Source: Deltaproteobacteria bacterium (GTDB taxonomy: Bacteria > Desulfobacterota > Binatia > Binatales > Binataceae). From it: DNA of 64,000 bases. A model generated the notes under the pieces. That model saw nothing but the letters and a program-made list of their open reading frames with translations, ran no database searches and was not told the DNA's origin. The stretch lies in NCBI GenBank assembly GCA_021831785.1, contig JAKBMB010000016.1:124001-188000 (forward strand). Reading direction: 5' to 3'. The stretch's first letter is position 1, and every line of letters starts with the position of its first letter. The translations under genes and the position numbers were made by a program. Positions 1-9,126 of this stretch are shown one piece after another.

Positions 1-2
1 TG

Positions 3-672
3 TTGGAGGGCAACGTGCGCAAAGCCGGCAACCGCGTACGCATTACCGGCCAGCTCGTCGAGGCCGAGACCGGCGCTCATCTATGGACCGACAAATTCGA
101 TGGCGTGCTGGATGATGTGTTCGATTTGCAGGACCTCATTACCGCTGGCGTCGTGGGCGCGGTCGAGCCGAGCCTGCGCCGGGCCGAGATCGAACGCGCC
201 GGCCGCAAGCGGCCCGACAATCTCGACGCGTATGATCTCTAATCTTCGCGCGTTGCCTTTCACATTTTCCGTGATGCCGGCAGACGCCCGGATCGCGATG
301 AACTATCTCGAAAAGGCGCTCGCGCTCGATCCGCGGTACGCTGCCGCCCATGCGCTCACAGCGTGCTGCCACGAAACCCTTTTTGTGCGCGCTGGCTGCG
401 ATGAGGCGGACAGAATCGCAGGCATTCGCCATGCGCGCACCGCGATCGCCAGCGGCACGGATGACGCCTTCGCGCTGGCCCTGGCCGCGGTCGTCATTCT
501 GCATCTGGACCACGATAGCATGACGGCGCTGAACGTCGCCGACCGCGCCCTATCGTTCAATGGCGCGGGCGCCACTGCGCTCTATATCGGGGCCCATGTC
601 GCCGCTTTCTGTGGCAACCCCGAAGCGGCGATCGATCGCGGCGACCGCGCGCTGCGCCTCAGTCCATTTTAG
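3..672 (+). pseudogene. TolB-like/TPR domain protein of the adenylate-cyclase type, frameshifted and truncated
   Basis: The first frame (3-242) carries the sequence typical of the TolB-like domain found after class III adenylate cyclase or transcriptional-activator domains (GNRVRITGQLVEAETGAHLW). It hits TAA in what should read DAYDLYLRALP. The reading continues one base later in another frame (to 672) with TPR-like helices (YLEKALALDPRYAAAHAL). One extra A near 251 explains the break. The second frame then stops after RALRLSPF, where family members continue. The N-terminus lies outside the window. Either a decayed gene or an assembly error; two independent defects favour decay. Confidence 0.7.
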
Positions 673-988
673 CCTGCCGGAATGAGCGGTCTGCGGGAGG
701 CGATGCGGCATCCATCGCCGTGAAATTTACGAGTAGCCTACCGTAGAACGTGGGGATGGAAATTTCCGTTTATGAGTCTCAGCGTCAATCTTCCCGGCGA
801 GTTCTCCCAGCGAAAAAGTAAGGGACGATTCGCGATTCAACGTAAAGGCTGACCGCCTGCTGACAGGAAATCGGCCTTCTCAACCCAACCGTCGCGAAGA
901 CGTCACGGCGTTGCATCGTCCGGATGACGGCGGCGTGCGGGCTCAGTGACCAGAGGCTCCTGGCCGCAGCCTGCGCGCACTTGGTTGA
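673..988. other. Intergenic stretch, nothing recognised
   Basis: No reading frame with family features, no tRNA and no strong hairpin with a T-run was seen between the broken TPR gene and the convergent ecfT. Confidence 0.5.
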
Positions 989-1777
989 TCATTCACCAAC
1001 GTTGATCGCGCCATAGCCGAGGAGATAGGCGAGGAAGCTTCCCGCCCCCAACGCGCTGAGCGCCAGCACGCCGAGCCAATCGGCCGGCCTGAAACGATAT
1101 TCGACCAAGCTTGTAGGCCGATTGGTATGGCCGAAGCCGCGGGCCTCCAGGGCCATCGCCATGTTGTTGGCCTTGCGCAGCGCGCCCATGAACACCGGCA
1201 CCATGACCGGCGCGTACCCGCGCATCCGCGCGATCGGCCCGCCGCGGCTAAAGTCGTGGCCCCTTAATTTTTGCGCCGCCACCACATCCAGCGCGCTGTC
1301 GATGAACAGCGGCGCCAAGCGAAACGCGAGCGTCACCGCGAACCCGATGCGATGCGGCATGCCCATCCAGGTAAGCCCATAGGCAAATTCTTCCACCCTG
1401 GTCGTGGACAAAAAGAGAATCGTCGCCGCGATAAGCTCAGCCAGCTTGAATGCGCGGCCGAAACCGAACTCAAGCGAAGCGCGGCTGATTGGAAACGGCC
1501 CAAGCATCAGTAATGGGCTTCCCTGCCGATAGAAGATGACCCACACGGCCGCGGTGAAAAACATAATCAGGAGCAGCAACCAGCGCAGCCGGTAAAAGTT
1601 GGACCATGAGCCCGAGTACTGAGCGGCCAGCAGCAAGATGGCCCCGATGGGTGCGAGCGCCAGCGGCTGGTCGAGCCAGTAGATTGACCAGAAAATCGTG
1701 AACAGAGCGAGAATCTTCACCCCGGGATGAAGCCGATGCAGGGCCGTCGCGCGGTCGAGGTAAAGATAGATCGGCAT
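989..1777 (-). CDS. ecfT: ECF transporter transmembrane subunit EcfT
   Basis: A 262-residue membrane protein that couples the ATPases of an energy-coupling-factor importer to its substrate-binding subunit. The start MPIYLYLDRATALHRLHPGVK is chosen because its ATG overlaps the TGA of the upstream ATPase (ATGA) and because EcfT proteins usually begin this way. About five hydrophobic helices are visible. Two cytoplasmic coupling signatures of the Ala-Arg-Gly type are present (AQKLRGHDF and ALEARGFG). It is the last gene of a three-gene minus-strand operon S-component > fused ATPase > EcfT. Substrate unknown. Confidence 0.9.
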   Translation of the reverse strand: MPIYLYLDRATALHRLHPGVKILALFTIFWSIYWLDQPLALAPIGAILLLAAQYSGSWSNFYRLRWLLLLIMFFTAAVWVIFYRQGSPLLMLGPFPISRASLEFGFGRAFKLAELIAATILFLSTTRVEEFAYGLTWMGMPHRIGFAVTLAFRLAPLFIDSALDVVAAQKLRGHDFSRGGPIARMRGYAPVMVPVFMGALRKANNMAMALEARGFGHTNRPTSLVEYRFRPADWLGVLALSALGAGSFLAYLLGYGAINVGE

Positions 1778-3591
1778 CAGCCGCGCCCTTCGATTAACTC
1801 CGCCAGCTCGTCGACCGAGAGCGCGACCAAGCCAAGGCGCAGACCAAGCGCGGTGACCTCGGGCAGCCTGAACGAAGAGTCGGCGAGTAATTGTTGGCGC
1901 GCAAAGAATTCGCGCACCGCGCCGTCGAAGATTTTGCGCCCCTCGCGCATCATCACCACTCGCCGCGCATAGGCGGCCACCAGCCACGGCGTATGGGTTA
2001 TGATCGCGATCGCGGCGCCGTCGCGGTTGAGTCCCGCGAGCAGGTCCATCATGCGGCGCTGCTCCAGATAGTCCAAACCGGTGGTGGGCTCATCCAGGAG
2101 CAACAAGCGGGGCTTAAGGGCCAGCGCCGCGGCCACCGCCAACCGCTGACGCTCGCCCTTGCCGAGCAAGAAAGGGTCTTTGCCGCGCAAAGCCTCTAGC
2201 CCGACCGCGCGCAGCACGCTCTCGACGCGGCGCGCGACCTCATCCTTGGGTAGGCCGAAATTACGCGGACCGAAGGCTACCTCGTCCTCCACCGTGGCGG
2301 CAAAAATCTGATGGTCAGGATTCTGAAAAACAAAGCCGACCACCCGCGCGCTCTCGGCGGGCGCGTATCCCGCGCGGTCACGGCCAAGGAGCGTCACCTC
2401 GCCCTTGGCGCAACGCGCGAGACCGGCGATGTGCTTGGCGAGCGTGCTCTTGCCGGAGCCGTTTGGGCCGACAATCGCGACGAACTCGCGCTCGCGGATA
2501 GCCAGGCTCACGCTTTCCAACGCCGGTCTGCCGCGCTGGTAGGCGTAGCTCAACTCGCGCACTTCTACCAAAGGCGGGCCGGCTGCGCCGTCGCTGCCTT
2601 GGGGCGCAGCGTCGGTCGGGTCCCCGGCTGCGCCTTTTGCGCCGGGGGCTTTCGCAGAGGACGAGGTAATTGCGCCCGAGACCTGCAACCCTGTTGGGCA
2701 CGAGCGGTGGTCTGCCGCCGGCGCGCCGAATTTATCGCGAATCGCCGCCTCGGCTTGCGCCAGGTTGCGAGCGTGGGGGCTGATCCCCAGGCGTTCGCAC
2801 AGGCGATCCAGGTCCGCCGGACGCACGCCGCAGCGCTCGAGCAGGCCAACTTGTGTCATCAGGTCGACCGGAGCGGCGTCGGCAACGATCTCTCCCGCGC
2901 GCAGCAGGATAATGCGGTCGCATCCGCGCAACGCTTCGAGGTCGTGCTCGATAATAACCAACGTGAGACCCTGCGCGCGCAGGTCATCAATCAAAGCAAA
3001 GAGCTCGGCGCGACCCTGCGGGTCAAGGTCGGTCGTGGGTTCGTCGAGCACGATCACCCGCGGCCGAAGCACCATCACGGCGGCGATCGCCAAGCGCTGC
3101 TTTTCGCCGCCCGAAAGCGTCGCCGGGTCGCGGCCTTCGAAGCCCGCCAGCCCGACCGCCTGGAGCGCGGCCCGCACGCGAGGTTCCATCTCGGCCCGTT
3201 CTAAGCCGCGCTGCTCCATCGCGAAGGCGACTTCGCTGGCGGCGTTGCTCGCGAACAGTTGCGACTCGAAATCTTGAAACACCATCCCGACCAGCGGGGC
3301 GACATCGCATACGCGCCAGTCCCAAAGCTTGCGCCCGCCGATCTCGACCGTGCCTTCAAGGCTGCCATTTTCGAAGTCAGGAATGATTCGGTTGAGGCAT
3401 TTTGCCAGCGTCGATTTGCCCGCAGCGGAAGGTCCGACGATGGCAACGGCCTCGCCCGCGCGTTGCGCCAGAGTGATGGCGTCAAGCGCGCGTGAATCGA
3501 CGCCGCGATAGGTAAAGCGAACGCGGTTCAGGAGCACCGCAGGAGCGGCGTCCGGCGCGCTCGACGCGCCGTCAAACTTCACAGAAGGCAT
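1777..3591 (-). CDS. ecfA: ECF transporter ATPase, two ABC domains fused (EcfA-EcfA')
   Basis: A 604-residue cytoplasmic protein with two tandem ABC ATPase domains that drive vitamin or metal uptake with EcfT. Domain 1 has Walker A GPSAAGKST (about residues 53-61), signature LSGGEKQRL and Walker B VIVLDEPTTDLD. Domain 2 has Walker A GPNGSGKST, Walker B LLLLDEPTTGLD and a degenerate signature LGKGERQRL. The two are joined by an Ala/Pro-rich linker of about 70 residues. The start MPSVKFDG is preferred over upstream options because it overlaps the stop of the S-component by only 13 nt. The longer open frame upstream lies inside that gene. In many bacteria EcfA and EcfA' are separate proteins; here they are fused. 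Confidence 0.9.
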   Translation of the reverse strand: MPSVKFDGASSAPDAAPAVLLNRVRFTYRGVDSRALDAITLAQRAGEAVAIVGPSAAGKSTLAKCLNRIIPDFENGSLEGTVEIGGRKLWDWRVCDVAPLVGMVFQDFESQLFASNAASEVAFAMEQRGLERAEMEPRVRAALQAVGLAGFEGRDPATLSGGEKQRLAIAAVMVLRPRVIVLDEPTTDLDPQGRAELFALIDDLRAQGLTLVIIEHDLEALRGCDRIILLRAGEIVADAAPVDLMTQVGLLERCGVRPADLDRLCERLGISPHARNLAQAEAAIRDKFGAPAADHRSCPTGLQVSGAITSSSAKAPGAKGAAGDPTDAAPQGSDGAAGPPLVEVRELSYAYQRGRPALESVSLAIREREFVAIVGPNGSGKSTLAKHIAGLARCAKGEVTLLGRDRAGYAPAESARVVGFVFQNPDHQIFAATVEDEVAFGPRNFGLPKDEVARRVESVLRAVGLEALRGKDPFLLGKGERQRLAVAAALALKPRLLLLDEPTTGLDYLEQRRMMDLLAGLNRDGAAIAIITHTPWLVAAYARRVVMMREGRKIFDGAVREFFARQQLLADSSFRLPEVTALGLRLGLVALSVDELAELIEGRG

Positions 3592-4373
3592 ACCCCGAGC
3601 ACGGCCAGCGCAAGCGGCGGAGTCACGACTACTCCAACCGCCCCGCTGTACGGCGCGCGAAGCATCGCGCGCGGTAAAAACGCCGGTGCCCAGTACCCGG
3701 CGGAGATAAGATTGCCGGCGGCCCATGCCCCAAGCTCGCCCGCGATTAGAAGAGCCAGCCCGCACCACCGCGCGCCGCGCGGCGGGCGCGGTCCCTGCGG
3801 CATCAAGTCGTCGTAAAGCAGCCGTCCGGCGCGCGCGCGCGGATAAACCGCGGCGAGCAGAAACGGCGCGAGCACCGAGGCTGCCAGCATGTTGTTGAGA
3901 ACGATCAGGTTGCCCAGTACGGCAAACGGCCGCAGGCCAAGCAGATTGTCGCCCCAACCGACGATGTCCGCGCATAAAACGCTGGCAAGAAGACAGGTAA
4001 ATAGATACTTGGCGAAAGCCGCGGCGGAGCGCTCCAGCGGGCTGTGCGCGCCGCCGATCGTCTGCCAAATCTTGTAGGGCAGAAATCCGTAGGCCAAATT
4101 AGCGAAGAAGCCGAAGAAATCCCCAGGCCCTGCGCCGCCGAAAAAGTCGCCGACCAAATTACCGATCGCCGAGCCCCACGCCGCGGCCGGACCGAACAGA
4201 AAAGAGCAGACCACCGGAATCGCGTTGGCCGGACGCAGCTCGGTCACTCCCGGAATCAGCGGCACGACTTTGAACGGGATCAACACCGCGGCGTAAAGCG
4301 CGGCCGAGATCGCGCATAGAACGACCATCCGCGTATCCTGCCACATCGTTCGCAACTCTTTCATCGCGGACAT
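3579..4373 (-). CDS. ECF transporter substrate-binding (S) component
   Basis: A 264-residue protein with about six membrane segments, first gene of the ECF operon. Features typical of S-components are the first helix after a short polar N-terminus, the loop PFKVVPLIPGVTELRPANAI and the Gly-rich GNLVGDFFGGAGPGDFFGF. The S-component sets the substrate of the importer, but I cannot assign it (thiamine, biotin, queuosine and cobalt types all exist). No riboswitch was recognised in the short upstream gap. The gene downstream overlaps it, so translation is probably coupled. Confidence 0.75.
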   Translation of the reverse strand: MSAMKELRTMWQDTRMVVLCAISAALYAAVLIPFKVVPLIPGVTELRPANAIPVVCSFLFGPAAAWGSAIGNLVGDFFGGAGPGDFFGFFANLAYGFLPYKIWQTIGGAHSPLERSAAAFAKYLFTCLLASVLCADIVGWGDNLLGLRPFAVLGNLIVLNNMLAASVLAPFLLAAVYPRARAGRLLYDDLMPQGPRPPRGARWCGLALLIAGELGAWAAGNLISAGYWAPAFLPRAMLRAPYSGAVGVVVTPPLALAVLGVCLL

Positions 4374-4574
4374 ATTTGCAGCCGCCGCTGGCCCGGCGCC
4401 AGGCCGCCGGTGCGACCCTACCGGTCATAATACAACAAGTCTCGGCGCTCTTGGTCCCCAAACACGACGCAGTCTGCGGCTTGGCGTCCCCGCGCGGCGC
4501 ACGCGGCTTTTCACAAAAGCGCCGCCATGGCATAAGATTTTGGTGATTCGCAATCGAGGAGCGTGCCCACGCAG

Positions 4575-4943
4575 ATGCCGATCTACGAATATCAATGCGA
4601 GAAATGTGGCCGGCGCACGAGCGTCCTTACGATGCGCGTGAGCGAACGCGTCGACGCGGCGTGTTGCCATTGCGGAAATCGCAAGCTGCGCCGCTTGATG
4701 TCGCGCTTCGCCACTTTGCGCAGCGAAGAGCACCGGCTCGACGCGCTAGCCGACCCCTCGCGCTATAGCGACGTGGACGAGAAAGATCCGAAAAGCGTCG
4801 CGCGGATGATGAAACGGATCGGGCGCGAGATGGGAGAAGAGGCGCAGGGACCCGAGTTCGATGAAGCTATTGACGAGCTTGAGCGCGGGGGCGACCTAGA
4901 CGCGGAAGAAGCCTCCGGCGAGGCAGACGATAGCGAGCTATGA
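4575..4943 (+). CDS. FmdB-family zinc ribbon protein
   Basis: A protein of about 122 residues beginning MPIYEYQCEKCGRRT, the hallmark of the FmdB/CxxC-CxxC regulatory zinc ribbon. A second CxxC pair (CCHCG) completes a four-cysteine zinc site within the first 45 residues. The rest is acidic and low-complexity. An upstream GTG is possible, but it sits one base from GAGGAG, so the ATG 13 nt further is favoured. Role unknown; family members are annotated as putative regulators. It stands alone. Confidence 0.75.
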   Translation: MPIYEYQCEKCGRRTSVLTMRVSERVDAACCHCGNRKLRRLMSRFATLRSEEHRLDALADPSRYSDVDEKDPKSVARMMKRIGREMGEEAQGPEFDEAIDELERGGDLDAEEASGEADDSEL

Positions 4944-5119
4944 AGCCGCCTTGCGCAAGATGCGGACGGCGCTGGGCGATACTCCGGGCGCTTGAGAAGA
5001 AGCCGCTAGGGAGGCGGTCCATCGCAAAACAGCCGCCCGGCCGGGCAAGCCGCCACAGCTTAAATCCGGGCGCAACAGATGATACGCTTAGCTAAGCTGG
5101 CGTTTGCGCGGGGTTCCGG

Positions 5120-6028
5120 ATGAGCGAGCCTGTACGCTATATCGAGCGGATTGGTCAACTGTACCAAAGCCTTGGGTATCCGGCGTATCGCTGGGCGGTC
5201 GGTGAAAGCCCACCGCCGTGGACGGCGGTGACCAAGCCGCTCAGCGAGTGTCGCCTGATGCTGATCGCTTCCGGCGGGATTTATCTCGCCGGCCAGGTCG
5301 CGTTCCATTACAAGGACGACACGTCTTATCGGGCAATTCCCACCGATGCGCCGATGGCCACCTTGCGCGCGACGCACTTTGCCTACGACACTGCCAACGC
5401 GCGGCGAGACTTGAACTGCATCTTTCCGCTCGAGACCTTGCGCCGCCTCGTGGCAGAAGGCTTTTTGGGCGAGCTTACCGCCCATGCTTACACCTTCATG
5501 GGGGGAATCTATTCGACGCGCCGGGTGAGCACGGAGCTGGCGCCGGCGCTGGTTGCCCGAGCGCGGGAGGAAAAAGCCGACCTTGCGCTACTGGTGCCCG
5601 CCTGACCGGTTTGTCATCAGTCCGTGGGACTGATCGCCCGTCAGATTGAAGCGGTGGGGATTGCCACGCTGTGCATGACCAGCGCGCTAGACATTACCAG
5701 GGCGGTCAACCCGCCGCGCGCGGCCTTCCTGGACTATCCGCTGGGCCAGACCGCGGGAAAGGTCGGCGAGCCCGCGCTGCAGCGCGCGATCATGGCCGAG
5801 GCGCTGCAAGGATTTGCCACGCTTAAGGAGCCGGGGTCGGTCAAGATGCTGCCGTTTAAATGGGACGACAGCGAGGACTGGAAGCGCAGCGCCTTCACTA
5901 CGGATACCCGGCTGGCGCGATTGGATACGCCGCAGTATCAATGCGCCGAGGATCGCGCACTTGCCGAAGCGGCGAGCCCCGATGGGTGCGCTATATGCGT
6001 CGGGCCAGCGCAGCCCCCGGCGAACTGA
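5120..6028 (+). CDS. Selenocysteine protein of the glycine/proline reductase selenoprotein B type (UGA = Sec162)
   Basis: Two open frames in the same phase, 5120-5605 and 5624-6028, are separated only by an in-frame TGA at 5603-5605. Read through as selenocysteine, they give one 302-residue protein with VPA-U-PVCHQSVGLIAR, the UxxC redox motif of GrdB/PrdB-type reductases. After the motif comes EAVGIATLCMTSALDITRAV, as expected for the family. A perfect hairpin starts 10 nt after the TGA (separate entry). GrdB-like selenoproteins of about 300 residues occur in aerobic and uncultivated bacteria, where the substrate is unknown. No selA, selB or selC is in the window. Ordinary gene calling would split or truncate this gene. 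Confidence 0.88.
5616..5634 (+). promoter_or_regulatory. Bacterial SECIS hairpin
   Basis: A perfect 8-bp inverted repeat ATCAGTCC / GGACTGAT encloses the loop GTG. The loop lies 18 nt after the in-frame TGA. Bacterial SECIS elements are stem-loops just after the UGA, with a G-U in a small apical loop at about this distance, and they recruit SelB. The hairpin is inside coding sequence, as expected in bacteria. Confidence 0.8.
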
Positions 6029-6224
6029 GGCGCCACCCGCACAAGCTTGCCTCGCTGGTCGCCGCACGCCGACCACGACGTGACGCGGTGGGCCGGTTTC
6101 GCGGTTAGCGCGCGGGGGCGGCGTCGGTCGCGGCCTGGGGCTGCAAGCGAGCGCCGGCGCAGCACGCTCTTCGGGCTTCGCGCCGAACGCGCTCGAAATC
6201 TGCTCGGCGAGGCCCCCTTATCAC

Positions 6225-7118
6225 TCACCACGAGCGGCGCAGCTCGGGCAGCGGGCGGCCGAGAATCGCCTCGAGCTCGCGCACGTCCGGTTCGTAAATC
6301 TCGCATAACAGCCGCTTGGCGTCGGGTTCGATCATCGGCTTGGGCGCGCGCGTCAACAGCACTCGCTCGAAGATGAACTGTCCGAGGCTGCGCGGGATCA
6401 CGGTCTTTCCCAAGATGCGCGAGAACTTCGCGCCGGCCAATTGTCGCGCCCATCTGCCGCGCGGCGCGGCGTAGGAATTATGCACCTCGTTGGTGTTGAT
6501 TTGGGCGACCGCGCCCTGGTCCACGTCCAAAAAGCGCGCCAGCTCGGTCAGCACGCCGGTGCTGTCGCGGGTAAGGTCGTTGAAGAGCAGCACTTTGACC
6601 TGTTGCGGTCCGAAGACTTCCAGATAACGCCTGACCTGCGCAGCGTACTGCCCCAGCTCGACATACAACAGCGACACGGCCCAGCCCTTTTTGGGTCGCG
6701 CCATGTCTTGGCGCAGCGCGTCGTAAAAGCTCAGCTCATGAACGCCTTCCCGCACGTCGGCTAAGTAGTGCGAGTGGGCGCGCTCCACCGGGTCGCGCAG
6801 CGTGATGACGATTTTGGCCTCCGAGACCGAACGGCGGATGCGGTCGGCGGCCTGCGGATGCCATAGATAAGATGGACTGGCGTCGCCAATCGCGCGATAG
6901 CCGCGCGCCTTGCGAAACAAGCTCAAATAGGCCGCGCGGTCGTTGATCGCCGCGTACAAATGCCTCATCTCCGGTGCAGGGCAGACCTGGGAAAAGAAAT
7001 GCGGTTCCTTTACCTTGGGCAAAAACACCTGCGGATGCTGCTTCAGGTAGGCGTAAAGCGAGGTAGTTCCCGCCTTTGCCGCGCCGACCACGAAAAAATT
7101 CGGCCAAATGTCAGCCAC
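6225..7118 (-). CDS. Sulfotransferase family protein
   Basis: A 297-residue cytosolic or membrane-associated enzyme expected to transfer sulfate from PAPS to an alcohol or amine. The 5'-phosphosulfate loop is near the N-terminus (VGAAKAGTTSLYAYL), and the 3'-phosphate site ITLRDPVERAHSHY is about 100 residues later. The length fits the bacterial heparan-sulfate-sulfotransferase-like family (sulfotransfer_1/3). It stands alone, convergent with the selenoprotein gene. Acceptor unknown. Confidence 0.85.
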   Translation of the reverse strand: MADIWPNFFVVGAAKAGTTSLYAYLKQHPQVFLPKVKEPHFFSQVCPAPEMRHLYAAINDRAAYLSLFRKARGYRAIGDASPSYLWHPQAADRIRRSVSEAKIVITLRDPVERAHSHYLADVREGVHELSFYDALRQDMARPKKGWAVSLLYVELGQYAAQVRRYLEVFGPQQVKVLLFNDLTRDSTGVLTELARFLDVDQGAVAQINTNEVHNSYAAPRGRWARQLAGAKFSRILGKTVIPRSLGQFIFERVLLTRAPKPMIEPDAKRLLCEIYEPDVRELEAILGRPLPELRRSW

Positions 7119-7323
7119 GCTTCCGCTCTGTTGGACTCGGCATCGCCAGGCTACAACCGTTTCGCCATCTTGCCGCTGCGCCCCGGACCAGCCGCCGCTA
7201 GGCGGAGGAGGATCCGCAAAGCGCCGCGTCGATTACTCTGCGGAAATTGAAAGTGATAGAACCGCTTCCCGTCAATGCCCGCGATTTCGCATCGGGCCAA
7301 GTTTCGATCGCTCAGGCGCAGCT

Positions 7324-8415
7324 TCACTCTTCTCCGTAGGTCTCCGTAGTTTCTTCGCACGCGCGCGTTGTTGACCCCGAGGACTCTGGCCATAAGTCGT
7401 CGCCGGCGGCCTTGCCCGGCGCAGGCTTGTCGGCCGCTTGCACTTCGTCGGCCAGTTCCCGCGCAAACGCTCCGGCGGAACCCAAGCCTAGCGCTAGGCG
7501 AAAGATCATACCCATCGCGTTAGTCGCCAGGGACATGCCCAACAAGTCGGCCTTAGAACCGTAAGCGCGAAAGCCGTAAACCATCACCGCCTGGTCCGGT
7601 CCCAATCCGACCGGCACGATAGGCAGAGCCGTAAGCAGCATGATCGCCGGCGTTGCGGCAATCGCCTGGCCGAGTGTCACGTGGATGTTGAAGCTCACCA
7701 TCTGGAAGTAAAACGATACGCACTGCACCAAAAATATGGGCAGGCGAATCGCCATCAGCACGAGGTAATGGCGCACGCGAGCCTGGCGAAAGGCGCCCAA
7801 AGATGGCCGCTCGTACACCCATCGCAAAAACGGCGACCGCGGCCGGCCGCGCATCCAGAACCCCGCCCAAACCCAGAGTACAACGATCGCCAGCGCCGGA
7901 TAATACCATGCGGTCCGAAACGGAAAGCTCGGTACAAACCAGGCCCCTGCAAGGGCAATCCAAGCCATCACCTGAAAGTCGAGCATGCCCTGAAAGATCA
8001 TCGTGCAGCCGCCTGCCAGCCAAGGCACGCCTTTGCGGCGATGCAAGAAGGCGACCAACGCCCCGCCTGCGACCGCCGCGTTGACCACCTGGAGAAAGTA
8101 CTGGGCCGCGTTGGCGGGCAACATCTCACGATAACCAATGGGCGCGTTGAAGTAGGTGAAAAGCCATGAGAACAGCAGAGTTTCGCCAAAGAAAAAGCAC
8201 GCGAAAGACGATACGCGCGCAGGAGTGAACAGATACAGCTTGGCGCGCCCAAGTGCCTGCGCTAGATCGTCGAACGAAATCCCTCGAGCGACGAATACGA
8301 CGATGGCTAATGCCACGGCGTAAGCTAACAGGTTCTTCCTGCGAGGAGTTAAGCTCGAGAAAGCCGCCGAAAGCCGCGCCAGTGCCCGCGCAGCCAAAGC
8401 TTTAACTTGGCGCAT
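7324..8415 (-). CDS. Multi-pass membrane protein of the lysylphosphatidylglycerol synthase TM / UPF0104 flippase-like family
   Basis: 363 residues with about eight hydrophobic helices, starting after a basic N-terminus (RRKNLLAYAVALAIVVFVARGISF). The repeated pattern of helices with GGALVAFLHRR and LTALPIVPVGLGPDQA resembles the TM domain of MprF/AglD-like proteins, which act in lipid or glycolipid transfer. No synthetase domain is attached. Its substrate cannot be told. It is co-oriented with the downstream sulfotransferase but separated from it by about 200 bp. Confidence 0.65.
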   Translation of the reverse strand: MRQVKALAARALARLSAAFSSLTPRRKNLLAYAVALAIVVFVARGISFDDLAQALGRAKLYLFTPARVSSFACFFFGETLLFSWLFTYFNAPIGYREMLPANAAQYFLQVVNAAVAGGALVAFLHRRKGVPWLAGGCTMIFQGMLDFQVMAWIALAGAWFVPSFPFRTAWYYPALAIVVLWVWAGFWMRGRPRSPFLRWVYERPSLGAFRQARVRHYLVLMAIRLPIFLVQCVSFYFQMVSFNIHVTLGQAIAATPAIMLLTALPIVPVGLGPDQAVMVYGFRAYGSKADLLGMSLATNAMGMIFRLALGLGSAGAFARELADEVQAADKPAPGKAAGDDLWPESSGSTTRACEETTETYGEE

Positions 8416-8679
8416 TACCGTAGGCTAACTTACCGGTCCGGCCATGGGACCAGAGGAGTTGAGGTGCGTGGGCGAACAATCAGCGTTTACCAAAGATTTT
8501 AAACCCGTGTCGTTCCAGTCAATTAAACCAGACCCTGCGCAAAGTGAAAACTAAAAAAGAGAGCTGCGCAAGCGGGAACAATTCATCCCCAGCGCCTGGC
8601 GCCTGCTGAGGAATGCACAATGTAGTAACAACTGCCCTCTCAGCCTAGCCCTTTACCGCCGGAGTTGCTGCCCCGTTTG

Positions 8680-8904
8680 GACCCCCATCCTGACCTTCCC
8701 CCTAAAAGAGACTGTCGATCAACGCGATTCTTCGACAAGCGGCACTATGCGAATGCTCACGTTTTTGGCCTGAACGCATGCTTTGATCGAGAAAATCGAC
8801 AGTCTCTAAAAAGGCGAGGAAGGAGCCGATTTTTTTCCTTGCCTCGCTGTGCCGCACCTGCCACCTCCTTCCCCCGCGGCGCGGGTGAAGGTCGGGAAGG
8901 GGGT
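8680..8904. repeat. Nested palindromic intergenic repeat (MITE-like) within the 8416-9126 gap
   Basis: An outer imperfect inverted repeat of about 22 bp (ACCCCCATCCTGACCTTCCC at 8681 against its complement ending near 8904, three mismatches) encloses a perfect 13-bp inverted repeat AGAGACTGTCGAT (8707-8719) / ATCGACAGTCTCT (8795-8807). No protein is evident inside. This structure is typical of non-autonomous mobile repeats spread between genes. The rest of the gap, 8416-8679 and 8905-9126, holds nothing recognised. Confidence 0.6.
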
Positions 8905-9126
8905 GCTGGCTTTGCCCGCGCAGGCATCATCAGAGCGATGCTCACGCCGGCCTTCCACTGTCGCAATATTCTGCGATCCTCAATAGGCTTCAACCGCCCA
9001 ACTCGCCGGCCAGCAGGGTTGCCGCGCGTTTCGCGAGGACGAAGTTTGACCGCGAAGCGACGCCGCCTGTCGGCTCAGCGGCCGGCGAACATTCCCTCAG
9101 CGAACGCCCGCTGCCTGAAGCCCGGG

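Noticed and set aside
4374-4560. Possible riboswitch upstream of the ECF S-component
   Set aside because: GC-rich hairpin potential but no match to cobalamin, TPP, FMN or preQ1 core sequences that I could recognise.
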